Shown one piece after another: positions 1-9,351 of a stretch of DNA of 64,000 bases. Position 1 is the stretch's first letter, and each line of letters begins with the position of its first letter. The notes under the pieces were generated by a model. The model searched no databases. It had not been told where the DNA came from and saw only the letters and a program-made list of their open reading frames with translations. This DNA is from an uncultured Clostridia bacterium. Lineage in GTDB: Bacteria; Bacillota; Clostridia; TANB77; CAG-508. The stretch lies in the NCBI GenBank assembly GCA_934121925.1, contig CAKOVK010000006.1, positions 1-64,000 on the forward strand, written 5' to 3'. The translations under genes and the position numbers were made by a program.

Positions 1-111
1 CTCATATAGAAGAACAATTTCTACCTCAAGCTCAATCCATTCGCAACCTTTTTTCCATTTTTAATATTTTAATTTTTCAGAAAACAATTTACTCACACAA
101 ATACAATTTAT

Positions 112-2078
112 TTAATTAGCATAAATTGTAACTTTCGTTCCAGAGTTTATTTTTATTCCGTTCTTTGGCAATTGGTCTGTCACTGTTTCTCCTTCTCCTA
201 TAACTTCCATTTCTAAACCTAATTCTTTTAATGCTTTCTTTGCATCATTTATGCTCATTCCTGTTATATCCGGCATTGTCACCGATTCTATTATTTCATC
301 TTCTTGTTTTTTTACTTCTAAATATGGTAAAACTTCTCCGTAATACTTGTGATGCTATTGGTGCTGCTATTCCTCCTCCTTGGTGCCCACCTTCTCCTGT
401 AGGATTATATAAAAGAATTATAATTACCACTTCTGGATCTGAAATATCTGCGACTCCTACAAATGATGTTACATATTTGCCAGTATTTACTCCATCCTCT
501 GATGTTCCTGTTTTTCCTCCAACTGAATATCCTTTTACTTGCGCTTTTTTTCCTGTTCCTTCACTTACAACTGAACCCATCATACTAAGCACTTTTTTTG
601 CTGTTTGTTCAGAAATTACTTGTTCTCCATCTTTTACTTCCGTCTCTTTTCTTTCTCCTGTTTTACCATCTATTGTTGCTTTTACAAGTCTTGGTGTAAA
701 CTTCTTTCCGTTATTTGCTATCGTAGAAACCATTGTTAGCATTTGAATTGGTGTCACTTCAAATCTTTGCCCAAATGATATTGTTGCAAGTTCTACAGGC
801 CCCACTTTTTCTTCTTTTAAAAATATACTGTTGGCTTCTCCTGGCAAATCTATTCCAGTCTTTTCTAGCAAACCAAATTTTCTTAAATAACTATAATATT
901 TTCCCACGCCAATCTTTTGTCCGTAGCCCTATAAAAACGGGATTGCAAGAATTCATTAGTGCTTGCCTTAGACTTTGAGCCCCGTGTGGCCTATAATATC
1001 TCCAACACTTTATTCTTGTTCCTGCAATATTGATAGAACCTCCACAATTAAACTCTCCTGCATTATCTGTATCTGTTATGCCTTCTTCTAATGCTGCTGA
1101 AGATGTAAGTAACTTAAATGTAGACCCAGGCTCATATGTATCTGATATTGCTTTATTTCTCCACATTTGCTGTAAGGCTACAGATTTATCTCCTGATGAA
1201 AGCGTATCCCATACAAAGCTTAATTCTTCATTGTTAATTTTATATGGATTATTTAAGTCATAATTAGGGTAGCCTGCCATTGCTAAAATATCTCCTGTTT
1301 TAGGATTGGCAATTAAAATGTTACCACCATCTGTACAAACATTGTCAATACAAGCTTCTGTCAAATACTTTTCGGCAATAGCTTGAATAGTCATATCTAT
1401 TGATAGAATTAAATCATCACCATTTGTTGCTTCTACATAATTCTCCCCTTCGCCATCCAAGTCAGTACCTGTTGCATCTGTATGTTTTAAAATTTTTCCT
1501 GCTTCCCCTTTTAGCACATTGTCATATCGGCTTTCTATTCCTTCTAATCCTTGATTATCGCTTCCTGTAAAGCCTATTACATTAGACGCAAGATTTGAAT
1601 ATGGATAATATCTCTTTGTATCCTCATCTATATTAATTCCTGTTGTTATATTATTCTCTTCCATCCATACTCTTAGTTTATTAGTTTCTTCTTTTTCGAC
1701 TTTTTTAACAATAGTTTCGATAGAACTGTTTTTACTTACCTTTTTTAACACCTTTTCATAATCCAAACTAAATATATCTGAAAGTGCTCTTGCTACTTTC
1801 TCTTTATCCTCTTTTTTTATATTCCCTGGATTTACACTAACAGTTTCTACACTTGCACTTACAGCTAATACATTTTTGCCTGTTGCATCATAAATTGTTC
1901 CTCTTTTAGGATTTATTTTTCTATTTAGCGTTTGTTGCATATATGCCATAGATTGCAGTTCTGACCCCTGTACAAATTGTATTATTCCAATTCTTGTAAT
2001 AAGTGCAATACAAAGCACAAATGTGATAAACAATATGTTTCTTAATCTTCTTTTTCTGCTAATATTTGTAGACTTCAT
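112..2078 (-). CDS. Penicillin-binding protein (SpoVD/FtsI class B transpeptidase) with two CGG +1 sites
   Basis: A class B PBP that cross-links septal or spore-cortex peptidoglycan at the membrane. In order: basic N-terminus and one membrane segment (about residues 15-37), dimerisation region, transpeptidase domain with the SxxK motif STFK near residue 320, SCN near 378 and KTGT near 521, then one C-terminal PASTA domain (about 595-654). The frame breaks at in-frame CGG codons at 921-923 and 338-340. Reading CGGA as Gly restores 'FIGLGQKIGVGKYY' and 'ASQVLGEVLPYLEV'. Total length minus two bases is divisible by three (654 aa). The ATG at 2078 has an AAGGAG site; the ORF opens further upstream, but that part lies in a palindromic repeat. 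It follows ftsL and rsmH as in dcw clusters. SpoVD and FtsI cannot be separated from the sequence alone. Confidence 0.9.
337..340 (-). other. CGGA +1 recoding site in the PBP gene
   Basis: In-frame CGG follows codon TTA. The zero frame runs on into unrelated residues and stops; +1 gives Gly and enters the linker to the PASTA domain. Confidence 0.85.
920..923 (-). other. CGGA +1 recoding site in the PBP gene
   Basis: In-frame CGG follows codon CTA, just after the SCN motif. The +1 frame gives the Gly of 'GLGQKIG', a well conserved PBP segment. Confidence 0.88.
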
Positions 2079-2090
2079 AGAAAACTCCTT

Positions 2091-2180
2091 TAAGATGAAA
2101 TGCGAACAAATGGGGACAGACCCCTTTTGTTTGAATTTAAACAAAAGGGGTCTGTCCCCATTTGTTCGCATCTCATCTTA
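2091..2180. repeat. Long palindromic repeat, GGGGACAGACCCC family
   Basis: Two arms of about 42 bases with one mismatch surround a six-base centre (2133-2138). The inner 32 bases of each arm match perfectly. It lies inside the division operon between ftsL and the PBP gene. Its core (GGGGACAGACCCCTTTTGT) recurs at 48654, 53909, 55071 and 63926. Confidence 0.9.
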
Positions 2181-2218
2181 CAATAAAAAATAAGATTAAT
2201 ATTTTATTAATACTAATC

Positions 2219-2737
2219 TTATTTAAATATATTCTTAATTGTGTTTATTATGCCTTTTATACCTGTTTGATTTTCTTCTATTATTACTTCTTCTGCCGCT
2301 GGTTCTATGTAATCGTTTTTAGGTAATGTCATATATACTGTTTGTTTTGAATTTAGCTTTTGCATACCAAGTTGTTCTTTCGCTTCTTGCTCTAGGTTAC
2401 TTAAGTTTAGTCCATTTTCTATTGACACTTCTAGTTGAGTATTTTGTTTTTGTACCTCAGCAAGTTCTTCTTTTAAATCTTGTACTTTTGCGAAATTTTC
2501 ATCTATTTGGGAATTTCTATAGCTCATTGCAAAAAGTACTAGAAAGCCTATTACAAGATATTTTATGGCTCTTCGCTTCTGTTGTTTTATTGATTTTATC
2601 TTTTTCTTTTCTTCATCTGGATTTCTTTTCCTTGCTGTTGTTTTCTTAGCTTTATAAGGATTTTTTACAGGTGTATATTCTGGCTCAAGTTTTCTTGGGC
2701 TTGTTTCATATTGGTATTTATTAAAATTTCTTGGCAA
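2219..2737 (-). CDS. ftsL: FtsL-like septum formation protein
   Basis: A small bitopic division protein expected to form the FtsL/DivIB/DivIC complex at the septum. It has a long basic cytoplasmic N-terminus, one membrane segment (about residues 60-80, 'YLVIGFLVLFAM'), then a coiled coil ('VQDLKEELAEVQKQN') and a low-complexity tail. Position between rsmH and the PBP gene supports ftsL more than sequence identity does, because the family diverges quickly. The start chosen is TTG at 2737, seven bases after AAGGAGG; an upstream GTG at 2746 sits too close to that site. No CGG codon. Confidence 0.75.
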   Translation of the reverse strand: MPRNFNKYQYETSPRKLEPEYTPVKNPYKAKKTTARKRNPDEEKKKIKSIKQQKRRAIKYLVIGFLVLFAMSYRNSQIDENFAKVQDLKEELAEVQKQNTQLEVSIENGLNLSNLEQEAKEQLGMQKLNSKQTVYMTLPKNDYIEPAAEEVIIEENQTGIKGIINTIKNIFK

Positions 2738-2843
2738 AATATCCACCTCCTTTAAAATTTACAGAGTAAATTTTGTATTATTAACTGTTTACTCTTAATT
2801 ATTTCCTCTTTACACATTTGCAATTGCAATATCTTTCTTTTTA

Positions 2844-3777
2844 TTATATTTTTTCAAACACCCTTAGTTTTGCGCTTTTACTTCTTGAGTTTGCTTTCAT
2901 TTCTTCCTCTGTTGGTAATATTGGCTTTTTAGTAATTATCTTACCTAAAGTTTTTTTACCACATACGCAATATGGAAGTCCTGGTGGGCATGTACATTTT
3001 CCCACAGCATCTTGATATGCATTTTTTACTGCTCTATCTTCTAATGAGTGAAATGTTATTATACACAATCTACCTTCACTTTTTAAGCAATTAATAGACT
3101 TTATCACTGTTTTATATAATGGCTCTATTTCATTGTTTACTTCTATTCTTATTGCCTGAAAAGTTCTCTTAGCAGGATGTCCCTGTTTTTCCATATATTT
3201 TTTCGGTATACTTTTTTCTATTATATCTACCAATTCTTTTGTAGTTTCTATTTTCTTATTTTTTCTATACTCACAAATATTTCTTGCTATTTTTCTGGAA
3301 AATTTTTCTTCTCCATATTCATATATTATTCTTGCAAGTTCTTCTTCTTTATAATTGTTTACTATATACTCAGCTGTTAAACTTTGAGTTTTATCCATTC
3401 TCATATCTAATGGTCCATCTTTTATATATGTAAACCCTCTTTCTTCTTCATCTATTTGATAAGAGGAAACTCCTAAGTCTAACAGTATTCCATCCACACT
3501 ATCTATTTCTAGTTCTTCCAATATATTATTTATATCATCATGATTTCCATGAATATACCTAACATTTTTATAGTCTTTTAATCTTTCTTTAGCAACACTC
3601 AGAGCCTCTTCATCTCTATCTATTCCTATAAGAATTCCATCTTCTGATAATCTTTTAGCAATTTCCCTACTATGACCTGCTCCTCCGCATTGTTCCATCT
3701 ACATATATGCCATTAGGTTTTATTCTCAAATTATCAATACATTCGTTAAGCAATACTGGTATATGTTCAAAATTCAT
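2844..3777 (-). CDS. rsmH: 16S rRNA m4C1402 methyltransferase RsmH, one CGG +1 site
   Basis: An SAM-dependent methyltransferase acting on C1402 of 16S rRNA. It starts '[17 protein letters not shown]', the usual RsmH opening. After 30 codons the frame meets CGG at 3685-3687; the zero frame stops seven codons further on. Reading CGGA as Gly gives '[13 protein letters not shown]', the SAM-binding loop of the family. Later motifs '[11 protein letters not shown]' and 'ITFHSLEDR' are intact. Corrected length is 310 aa, typical for RsmH. It is the second gene of the dcw cluster, but an unusually long spacer separates it from mraZ. Confidence 0.95.
3684..3687 (-). other. CGGA +1 recoding site in rsmH
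   Basis: In-frame CGG follows codon ATG at codon 31. The restored Gly is the first glycine of the GGAGHS SAM-binding loop. Confidence 0.92.
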
Positions 3778-3818
3778 ATTAATATTCTTACCTTTGCAAA
3801 ATATTTAACATAGTATAA

Positions 3819-3845
3819 ACAGTTGGTAAAACATATACCAACTGT
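3819..3845. promoter_or_regulatory. Perfect 10-bp inverted repeat upstream of rsmH
   Basis: ACAGTTGGTA and its exact complement are separated by seven bases, about 40 bases before the rsmH start. There is no T-run, so an operator or a leader RNA hairpin is more likely than a terminator. Confidence 0.6.
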
Positions 3846-3849
3846 CATT

Positions 3850-4170
3850 CCTCTTATGTTTTTATTTGATTTACTTTTATCTTTTGTATAACTTTTTCTT
3901 TTGTTTCTTAATATTTTTTCTTTTGTGTATATATATAATTTTACATTTGTAAATTATAAACATTTTTCCTTTGTAGATTTAATGCTTTTGTAAACTTTAA
4001 ACTACATTTATCTTTTGTATAACTTATTTTTTATCTTTTGTGTATTTAGTCTTTTGTAACTTACTTTACATCTTTTGTATTTTATATAAACTTTTTTCTA
4101 AATATGAAAATATATATTTTCATATTTGTAAAAAGCTATAATCGCTATTGTCTTTGAGTTTTCCTCACCA
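3850..4170. repeat. mraZ-rsmH spacer with irregular TACAAAAGA repeats
   Basis: This gene-free stretch holds about ten imperfect copies of TACAAAAGA(T/A)AAA on the minus strand (CTTTTGTA on plus), at irregular 20-40-base intervals, for example near 3885, 4010, 4050 and 4070. I see no ORF and no RNA family. It would be transcribed if mraZ and rsmH share an operon. Confidence 0.55.
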
Positions 4171-4223
4171 TATTTGGAAACTCAAACTGGAATGAGAAAA
4201 TTTGATTTTGCCACTTTTCTTGT

Positions 4224-4655
4224 TTATATACCCAAGTTTTCCATTCTTTCTGCAATTTCATCTGCTGCTAAGTTTTCTTGTTCACTATATGCAAGCCATT
4301 TATCTTTGCTCCAAATTTCTATCTTATCTAGAACTCCAATAATTACTACATCTTTTTCTAATCCTGCAAATTCTCTTAAGTTGCTACTAATCAAAAATCT
4401 TCCTTGTTTATCTATTTCACATTCTGTTGCTCTAGCTAAGAAAAATCTTTTTAAAGCTCTTGCATCTTTGTTTGTAAGTGGAAATGTTCTTAATTTTTCT
4501 TCGAAGTTTTTCCATTCGTTTTGTGAATATGCAAACAAACAACCATCAAGTCCCTGTGTTATAACAAACTTTTCGCCAATATCTTCTTTTAATTTAGCTG
4601 GCATTATAAGTCTGCCTTTTGCATCTATTGTATGTGAATACTCACCTATTAACAA
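4224..4655 (-). CDS. mraZ: Transcriptional regulator MraZ
   Basis: A SpoVT/AbrB-fold DNA-binding protein that heads the division and cell-wall cluster and represses it through repeats upstream of its own gene. Two copies of the family motif are visible, 'DAKGRL' and 'DKQGRF'. The start chosen is TTG at 4655, giving [16 protein letters not shown] and 143 residues, the standard MraZ length, with GAGGTGGG six bases before it. The ORF is open further upstream, but that region holds the operator repeats. Confidence 0.93.
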   Translation of the reverse strand: MLIGEYSHTIDAKGRLIMPAKLKEDIGEKFVITQGLDGCLFAYSQNEWKNFEEKLRTFPLTNKDARALKRFFLARATECEIDKQGRFLISSNLREFAGLEKDVVIIGVLDKIEIWSKDKWLAYSEQENLAADEIAERMENLGI

Positions 4656-4690
4656 ATGGTCCCACCTCTTTTCCTTTTTAGAGGATTTTG

Positions 4691-4720
4691 TTCCACTTTC
4701 CTCCACTTCGTTCCACTTTG
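4691..4720 (-). promoter_or_regulatory. MraZ operator: three AAGTGGA direct repeats
   Basis: On the minus strand AAGTGGA occurs three times at a 10-base interval (4713-4719, 4703-4709, 4693-4699) directly upstream of mraZ. MraZ is known to bind short direct repeats of this kind on one face of the helix. AT-rich promoter-like sequence precedes them. Confidence 0.8.
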
Positions 4721-4822
4721 ACCATATTTTATATGATTAATTTATAAAATGCAATAGTTTTTTAAAAGTTTTTTTATTTTTTTAATATATAACAAGTTGC
4801 AACTACACAGGTAAGTGTATTA

Positions 4823-4851
4823 TTGACATTTTTTTCTAATTGTTGTATAAT
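4823..4851 (+). promoter_or_regulatory. Consensus sigma-A-type promoter
   Basis: TTGACA, a 17-base spacer, then TATAAT. It points at the small gene at 4893 and is divergent from mraZ. Confidence 0.85.
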
Positions 4852-4892
4852 AGAAATGTAAAAGTTTATTTGCACAAGAGAGGAGGATGTTT

Positions 4893-5045
4893 ATGGAAAA
4901 TGATTTCATAAATATAACTAATGAAGATTTGGAAAAATTATCTTTTGAAGAATTAGCTGACTTAAAAATTGAACTAGATGATTTAGTTTCAAAAGTAAAT
5001 GATATGTTAAAGACATGTGATGATATATTAAATAAAAAGATTTAA
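4893..5045 (+). CDS. Small acidic protein, unknown (50 aa)
   Basis: A 50-residue ORF beginning MENDFINITNEDLEKLS, highly charged and predicted helical throughout, with no membrane segment. It has a strong AGGAGG site (4881-4886) and follows a consensus promoter. The next gene starts 13 bases after its stop with its own AGGAGG, so the two form an operon. I recognise no family. It may be a partner or chaperone of the coiled-coil protein downstream, which is inference from adjacency alone. Confidence 0.7.
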   Translation: MENDFINITNEDLEKLSFEELADLKIELDDLVSKVNDMLKTCDDILNKKI

Positions 5046-5058
5046 TTAGGAGGTAATT

Positions 5059-6138
5059 ATGGCTACTATAGAAGATTTAAACAAAGACTATACAAAAGAA
5101 AAAAATATTTTAGATAAGTACACAGCTCCTGGAGGATTAAAAGACAAAATTGATCAATTTCAAGCTGATTTAGACTTACTTGCAATGAATTTTAAAGTAA
5201 AGCAGGCCGAAATGCAATATGCTGAGTCAAGAAATGATAAAACAACTGTTGCTGCTTTAAAAAAAGATTTAGAAGTTTTAGGAAAAGATATACTTAATCA
5301 AAAAATGAAATTAGAAAAAGCTAGTGTTTTTTTATCTAAACAACAACAGATTGTAGATGAAAAATTTGCTAAGCTAAGTAAAGACCCAGAAATTAAGAAA
5401 AGACTTGACTCTGTATTATACAAAAGGTATGACAGAAAGAAAAAACAAGAACTTGATAAAAAACAACAATTAGAAGAAATATTAAAAATTGTTAATGCAC
5501 ATCCTACTGTTCAAAGTTATTTAAAAGGTATTGAGGGTTATGAAAAATCTATAAGAAAATGTGATAAAATAATAGAAAAATATAAGTCTACTCCACCTAC
5601 AACACCAAAAGAACAGCAGGAACTTGCTGACGCAACATCTGAAAAAGCTAAATCCACAAAATCTCTTGCAGATAGACGTTCAGATTTAGTTGATTATTTT
5701 GCTAAGAACCATCCAGAAATAAATAAAAATATATTAGAAAACTTACATTCATATGGTAATATCAGTAAACAAATAGCAGGTTGTGATAAATCTATAAGTA
5801 ATTATGATAAGGCCATGGGTAGTTTGGGACTAGATAAAGATCCCAATATTATACAGCCGGCTTCTCCATCACCAATTACTCCTATTCCTGCTGAAAAACC
5901 ATCTTGGTTCCGTCATCCAATACAGAGAATAAAATATCAAATTAATAAGAGAAAAGCAGAAAGAGCTACAGTTCCACCTATTACTCCACCTGCTGCAAAT
6001 AATAATTTCTTAGATACTGTAAAACTATCAAAAGAAGAATACAACGCAGAACTTGTTCAAAAATATCTTAATGAAAAATATACAGAGAATTTACATACTG
6101 CTGCGAGACAAAAAGATAATGATCCTAATGAAAGATAA
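5059..6138 (+). CDS. Coiled-coil protein of unknown function (359 aa)
   Basis: A soluble, lysine- and glutamate-rich protein with no signal peptide or membrane segment. Residues about 1-130 and 145-260 look like long coiled coils; a proline-rich segment follows (near 275-290, 'PASPSPITPIPAEKP') and a basic patch ('HPIQRIKYQINKRKAER'). A weak recurring element ('GYEKSIRKCDKIIEKY' and 'GCDKSISNYDKAMGSL') suggests internal duplication. The start has AGGAGG at a good distance. It ends just before a bidirectional terminator. I recognise no family; a structural or scaffold role is a guess. Confidence 0.75.
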   Translation: MATIEDLNKDYTKEKNILDKYTAPGGLKDKIDQFQADLDLLAMNFKVKQAEMQYAESRNDKTTVAALKKDLEVLGKDILNQKMKLEKASVFLSKQQQIVDEKFAKLSKDPEIKKRLDSVLYKRYDRKKKQELDKKQQLEEILKIVNAHPTVQSYLKGIEGYEKSIRKCDKIIEKYKSTPPTTPKEQQELADATSEKAKSTKSLADRRSDLVDYFAKNHPEINKNILENLHSYGNISKQIAGCDKSISNYDKAMGSLGLDKDPNIIQPASPSPITPIPAEKPSWFRHPIQRIKYQINKRKAERATVPPITPPAANNNFLDTVKLSKEEYNAELVQKYLNEKYTENLHTAARQKDNDPNER

Positions 6139-6153
6139 TAATTTGTAAAAGGA

Positions 6154-6191
6154 ATACCAATTAGAAATTCAATTCTAATTGGTATCTTTTT
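6154..6191. terminator. Bidirectional intrinsic terminator
   Basis: A perfect 13-bp stem (6154-6166 with 6173-6185) and six-base loop are followed by CTTTTTTAT on the plus strand. It lies between the convergent coiled-coil gene and trmFO and can serve both. Confidence 0.85.
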
Positions 6192-7549
6192 TATACATTG
6201 TTTAGATTCATATTTTTCAAACTTCTCTCAGCCATTTTTTCATATCTTTCATTTTTATCTTTTATTTTTTCTTCTAATGGTGGTAAAATTCCAAAGTTTG
6301 CATTCATTGGTTGAAATTTTTCATTTAGTGAAGAAATATAATCCATCAAGGCTCCTATTACCATTTCTTTTGGAAATATTATTTTTTCTTCTTTATTTAA
6401 TTCTTTTACTGCATTTATACCTGCAACCAATCCAGATGCTATAGATTCTACATATCCTTCAACGCCTGTTATTTGCCCTGCAAAAAATATGTTACTATTA
6501 TTCTTTAAATTTCCTTCTCTATTTAATAGTTTTGGAGAATTAATATATGTATTTCTGTGCATAACACCATACTTTATAAACTCTGCATTTTCTAAACCTG
6601 GTATCATAGAAAATACTCTCTTCTGTTCACCAAATTTTAAGTTGGTTTGAAATCCAACTAAGTTATATAGGGTACCACTACTATTATCTTGTCTCAATTG
6701 TACAATTGCATATGGCCTTTTTGCTGTCCTTGGGTCATCAAACCCAACTGGTTTTAATGGGCCAAACCTAATAGTATCCTCTCCTCTTTTTGCCATAACT
6801 TCAATTGGCATGCACCCTTCAAAAATCTCCTTTTTTTCAAATTCATGAAGGTTTACAACCTCTGCATTTACTAATTCATTATAAAATCTTAAATACTCTT
6901 CTTTATTAAACGGAAGATTAATATAACTTCTTTCTTCTTGATTCGCTAACCTTTCCCTCCATTCTTCTACACTCTCTTCTTTTTTCTTTTCTTGAGAATA
7001 CCTGTCTCCATAAAATGCAATATTCATATTTATACTGTCTTTTTCTACAATTGGAGCAGCCGCATCATAAAAATATAATTTATTCTCTCCCGTAATTTTT
7101 TTTATTTGCTTTTCCATTTTTTCTGATGTTAATGGGCCAGTCGCAATAACTGTAATGCAATCTTCATTACATATATCTTCCTCGAATTCTTCTCTTATTA
7201 TTTCTATATTATCATTTTTTTCTATTTCTTCAGTAACTAACTTAGAAAATTTTTCTCTATCAACAGCCAAAGCTTGTCCTGCTGGAACCGAAGTAATATC
7301 TGCACACCTTATTAACAAAGAATCTAAATTTCTTAATTCTTCCTTCAATAATCCACAAGCATTTGTAATTGCATTAGATTTAAAAGAATTGCTACAAACG
7401 ACTTCAGCCAAGTTCGCATTAGAATGAGCTGGTGAAAACCTATTTGGTTTCATCTCATATAACTTTACTTTTATACCCCTTTTTGCAATTTGATAAGCAG
7501 CCTCGCAACCAGCCAAACCACCGCCAATAACTTTAATATAATCTTTCAT
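6191..7549 (-). CDS. trmFO: tRNA (uracil-5-)-methyltransferase TrmFO
   Basis: A folate- and FAD-dependent enzyme forming m5U54 in the T loop of tRNA. The N-terminal dinucleotide motif 'VIGGGLAGCEAAYQIAKRG' is followed by the family signatures 'LYEMKPNRFSPAHSN' and 'EVVCSNSFKSN'; a later FAD-binding segment reads 'FAGQITGVEGYVES'. The start at MKDYIKV (7549) matches family length and has AGGAAG; an earlier ATG at 7582 would add eleven unrelated residues. It has no CGG codon and its frame is intact. cwlD lies upstream on the same strand. Confidence 0.93.
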   Translation of the reverse strand: MKDYIKVIGGGLAGCEAAYQIAKRGIKVKLYEMKPNRFSPAHSNANLAEVVCSNSFKSNAITNACGLLKEELRNLDSLLIRCADITSVPAGQALAVDREKFSKLVTEEIEKNDNIEIIREEFEEDICNEDCITVIATGPLTSEKMEKQIKKITGENKLYFYDAAAPIVEKDSINMNIAFYGDRYSQEKKKEESVEEWRERLANQEERSYINLPFNKEEYLRFYNELVNAEVVNLHEFEKKEIFEGCMPIEVMAKRGEDTIRFGPLKPVGFDDPRTAKRPYAIVQLRQDNSSGTLYNLVGFQTNLKFGEQKRVFSMIPGLENAEFIKYGVMHRNTYINSPKLLNREGNLKNNSNIFFAGQITGVEGYVESIASGLVAGINAVKELNKEEKIIFPKEMVIGALMDYISSLNEKFQPMNANFGILPPLEEKIKDKNERYEKMAERSLKNMNLNNV

Positions 7550-7602
7550 TTTTTCTTCCTTAAAAAAATTTCTGATGAACATTGTTCATCAGAATTATTT
7601 TA

Positions 7603-8334
7603 TCACATATTATAAAAATAGTCCATTATTCCTGTGTATATTCCCCATGCTAGTTTATCTTGGTATTCGTTGTTTAATAATAGTTGCTCTTCTTCTGGGT
7701 TTGATAAGAATCCGCATTCTACTATAGTTGTTGGTATTTCTACATGTTTTATTATATATACATTTTCTATTTTCATTGGGACTCTTTTGTTTTCTTTTTG
7801 TATTGATTTGTTTAAGCTGTTTTGTATAGATGTTGCAAGTTTTTGTCCCTCTGGGCTTTCTTGTTTATAAAATGTTTGCCAACCCCAATATTGCTGTTGT
7901 GGTATTTTATTTAAGTGAATTGATACAAATATATCCGCACTTGATTCGTTTCCTATTTTTACTCTATTATGTATGTCTGATATTTTTTTCTGTTTTAAAG
8001 TCTTGCTGTCTAAATCATATATTGCATTTTCATCTGAGCGTGTAAGTATTACTGTTGCTCCTGATTGTTCTAATAAATTCTGTACTTTTAAAGCTATTTT
8101 TAAGTTGCTTTCTGCTTCTGTTGTTCCATTACTGCTTTGAGCTCCTTCGTCTGGCACTCCGTGTCCAGCATCTAACACTATTACTTTATTGTTAATTGGT
8201 AAAGCTACTGTTTCTATTGTTTTTGACTGGTTTTTAGTGTTATTAACATTATAACCTGTAATTATATAAGCAAAAATAAATATCATAACAACACTCAATA
8301 TCTTTACTATTTTTTTCTTATCTAATATAATCAT
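7603..8334 (-). CDS. cwlD: N-acetylmuramoyl-L-alanine amidase, CwlD type
   Basis: A zinc amidase (Amidase_3) with an N-terminal signal anchor (about residues 8-27). Zinc-binding and catalytic motifs are visible: 'VLDAGHGVPDEGA', Glu in 'TEAESNL', 'FVSIHLN' and the terminal 'TIVECGFLSNPEEEQ'. CwlD acts in forming muramic-delta-lactam in spore cortex, which fits the other sporulation genes here. 243 aa matches CwlD. A hairpin separates it from the GGDEF gene upstream. Confidence 0.88.
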   Translation of the reverse strand: MIILDKKKIVKILSVVMIFIFAYIITGYNVNNTKNQSKTIETVALPINNKVIVLDAGHGVPDEGAQSSNGTTEAESNLKIALKVQNLLEQSGATVILTRSDENAIYDLDSKTLKQKKISDIHNRVKIGNESSADIFVSIHLNKIPQQQYWGWQTFYKQESPEGQKLATSIQNSLNKSIQKENKRVPMKIENVYIIKHVEIPTTIVECGFLSNPEEEQLLLNNEYQDKLAWGIYTGIMDYFYNM

Positions 8335-8335
8335 A

Positions 8336-8372
8336 AAAACACCTCATATATAATTTATATGAAGTGTTTTTT
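8336..8372 (-). terminator. Hairpin between the GGDEF gene and cwlD
   Basis: On the minus strand, AACACTTCATATA pairs with TATATGAGGTGTT and is followed by TTT. It sits directly after the GGDEF gene and overlaps the cwlD ribosome site region. Confidence 0.6.
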
Positions 8373-8388
8373 ATGATTATTCTTATTA

Positions 8389-9321
8389 TTAATTCAGTTC
8401 TCTTCTATCTATTGCATATGAACTCCCACTTGTTGTTTTAGCTAAATGCTTTACTTGTGCTCCTACTTCTCCTATTTCCAATATATTAGAAAATCTTTTT
8501 TTATCGGCTACAACTACACCTATTGATATTGAAGTTAATTGAAATTCTTCTATAATACCTTTACGATTGCTTACTTCTATATACCCTCTTTGAATGTCTA
8601 TATCATTAAAGTACCTTAAAATTTCCTCATCAAACTCTGCTATTATATTTTGACATATTTTATCATGATCTACATTTTCATCTACAATAGCAACAAAATC
8701 ATCTCCACCAATATGTCCAACAAATGTGTCTGTATCTTCTAATGAATGTACATTTTTTGTAATAATTCTAGCTGTCAGTTTTATTATTTCATCTCCTTTT
8801 AGGAAACCATATACATCATTATATGCTTTAAAATTGTCTAAATCAAAATATAATACTTGAAATGTTTCTTTCCTCAAAAGTCTCTTTTTTAGTTCTGTTT
8901 GTATTTGAACATTTCCTGGTAATCCTGTAAGAGGGCTAACTGTTCTATTTACCGATAATAATCTAGTTATATTTTTTATTGCATAATACAAATATCTATT
9001 ACTTGCTGTTTTTGGAATAATATATTCTATATTATTCTTCATAATTGATATTTTATGTTCTTCTTCATCACTTGAAGAAATTACTAAAACAGGGGTAATA
9101 CTATTATCATCATTTGCCCTTATTTTTTTGCATAATTCTAAAATATCAACATCTATTGATTTTTCATTGACAATTATTAAATCCGGTATATTCTTAAGGG
9201 CCACATCTAGATTACAAGGATTTATATTTTTAAATCTAAATGTTTTTTCATTTTCAAATTTTTCTCTTAATAGCATTGCTAATTCATTTTCACAATCTAT
9301 AATATAAATTTCCTGAACCAT
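8389..9321 (-). CDS. Receiver-like plus GGDEF diguanylate cyclase
   Basis: A cytoplasmic two-domain protein. Residues 1-120 resemble a response-regulator receiver, but the usual phospho-accepting aspartate position reads Asn ('DLIIVNEKS'), so it is probably not phosphorylated in the normal way. Residues 130-310 are a GGDEF domain with 'LTGLPGN', 'LYFDLDNFKAYND' and the active-site variant 'GGDDF' near residue 203, which is compatible with c-di-GMP synthesis. GGAG precedes the ATG. The target is unknown; no c-di-GMP riboswitch was recognised in the window. Confidence 0.85.
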   Translation of the reverse strand: MVQEIYIIDCENELAMLLREKFENEKTFRFKNINPCNLDVALKNIPDLIIVNEKSIDVDILELCKKIRANDDNSITPVLVISSSDEEEHKISIMKNNIEYIIPKTASNRYLYYAIKNITRLLSVNRTVSPLTGLPGNVQIQTELKKRLLRKETFQVLYFDLDNFKAYNDVYGFLKGDEIIKLTARIITKNVHSLEDTDTFVGHIGGDDFVAIVDENVDHDKICQNIIAEFDEEILRYFNDIDIQRGYIEVSNRKGIIEEFQLTSISIGVVVADKKRFSNILEIGEVGAQVKHLAKTTSGSSYAIDRRELN

Positions 9322-9351
9322 TTAATTCTCCTTTTCTTTAGTAGATATATT

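Noticed and set aside
337..923. The PBP gene as a decaying pseudogene with two frameshifts
   Set aside because: Both breaks fall on in-frame CGG with Gly restored, all motifs are intact, and the same pattern occurs in other core genes such as rsmH, lgt and pyrD.
2091..2171. Upstream extension of the PBP gene into the palindrome
   Set aside because: The open frame there is repeat sequence; the ATG at 2078 has the ribosome site and the usual N-terminus.
4174..4740. Plus-strand ORF across mraZ
   Set aside because: It lies opposite a clear MraZ gene and covers the operator repeats; no family resemblance.
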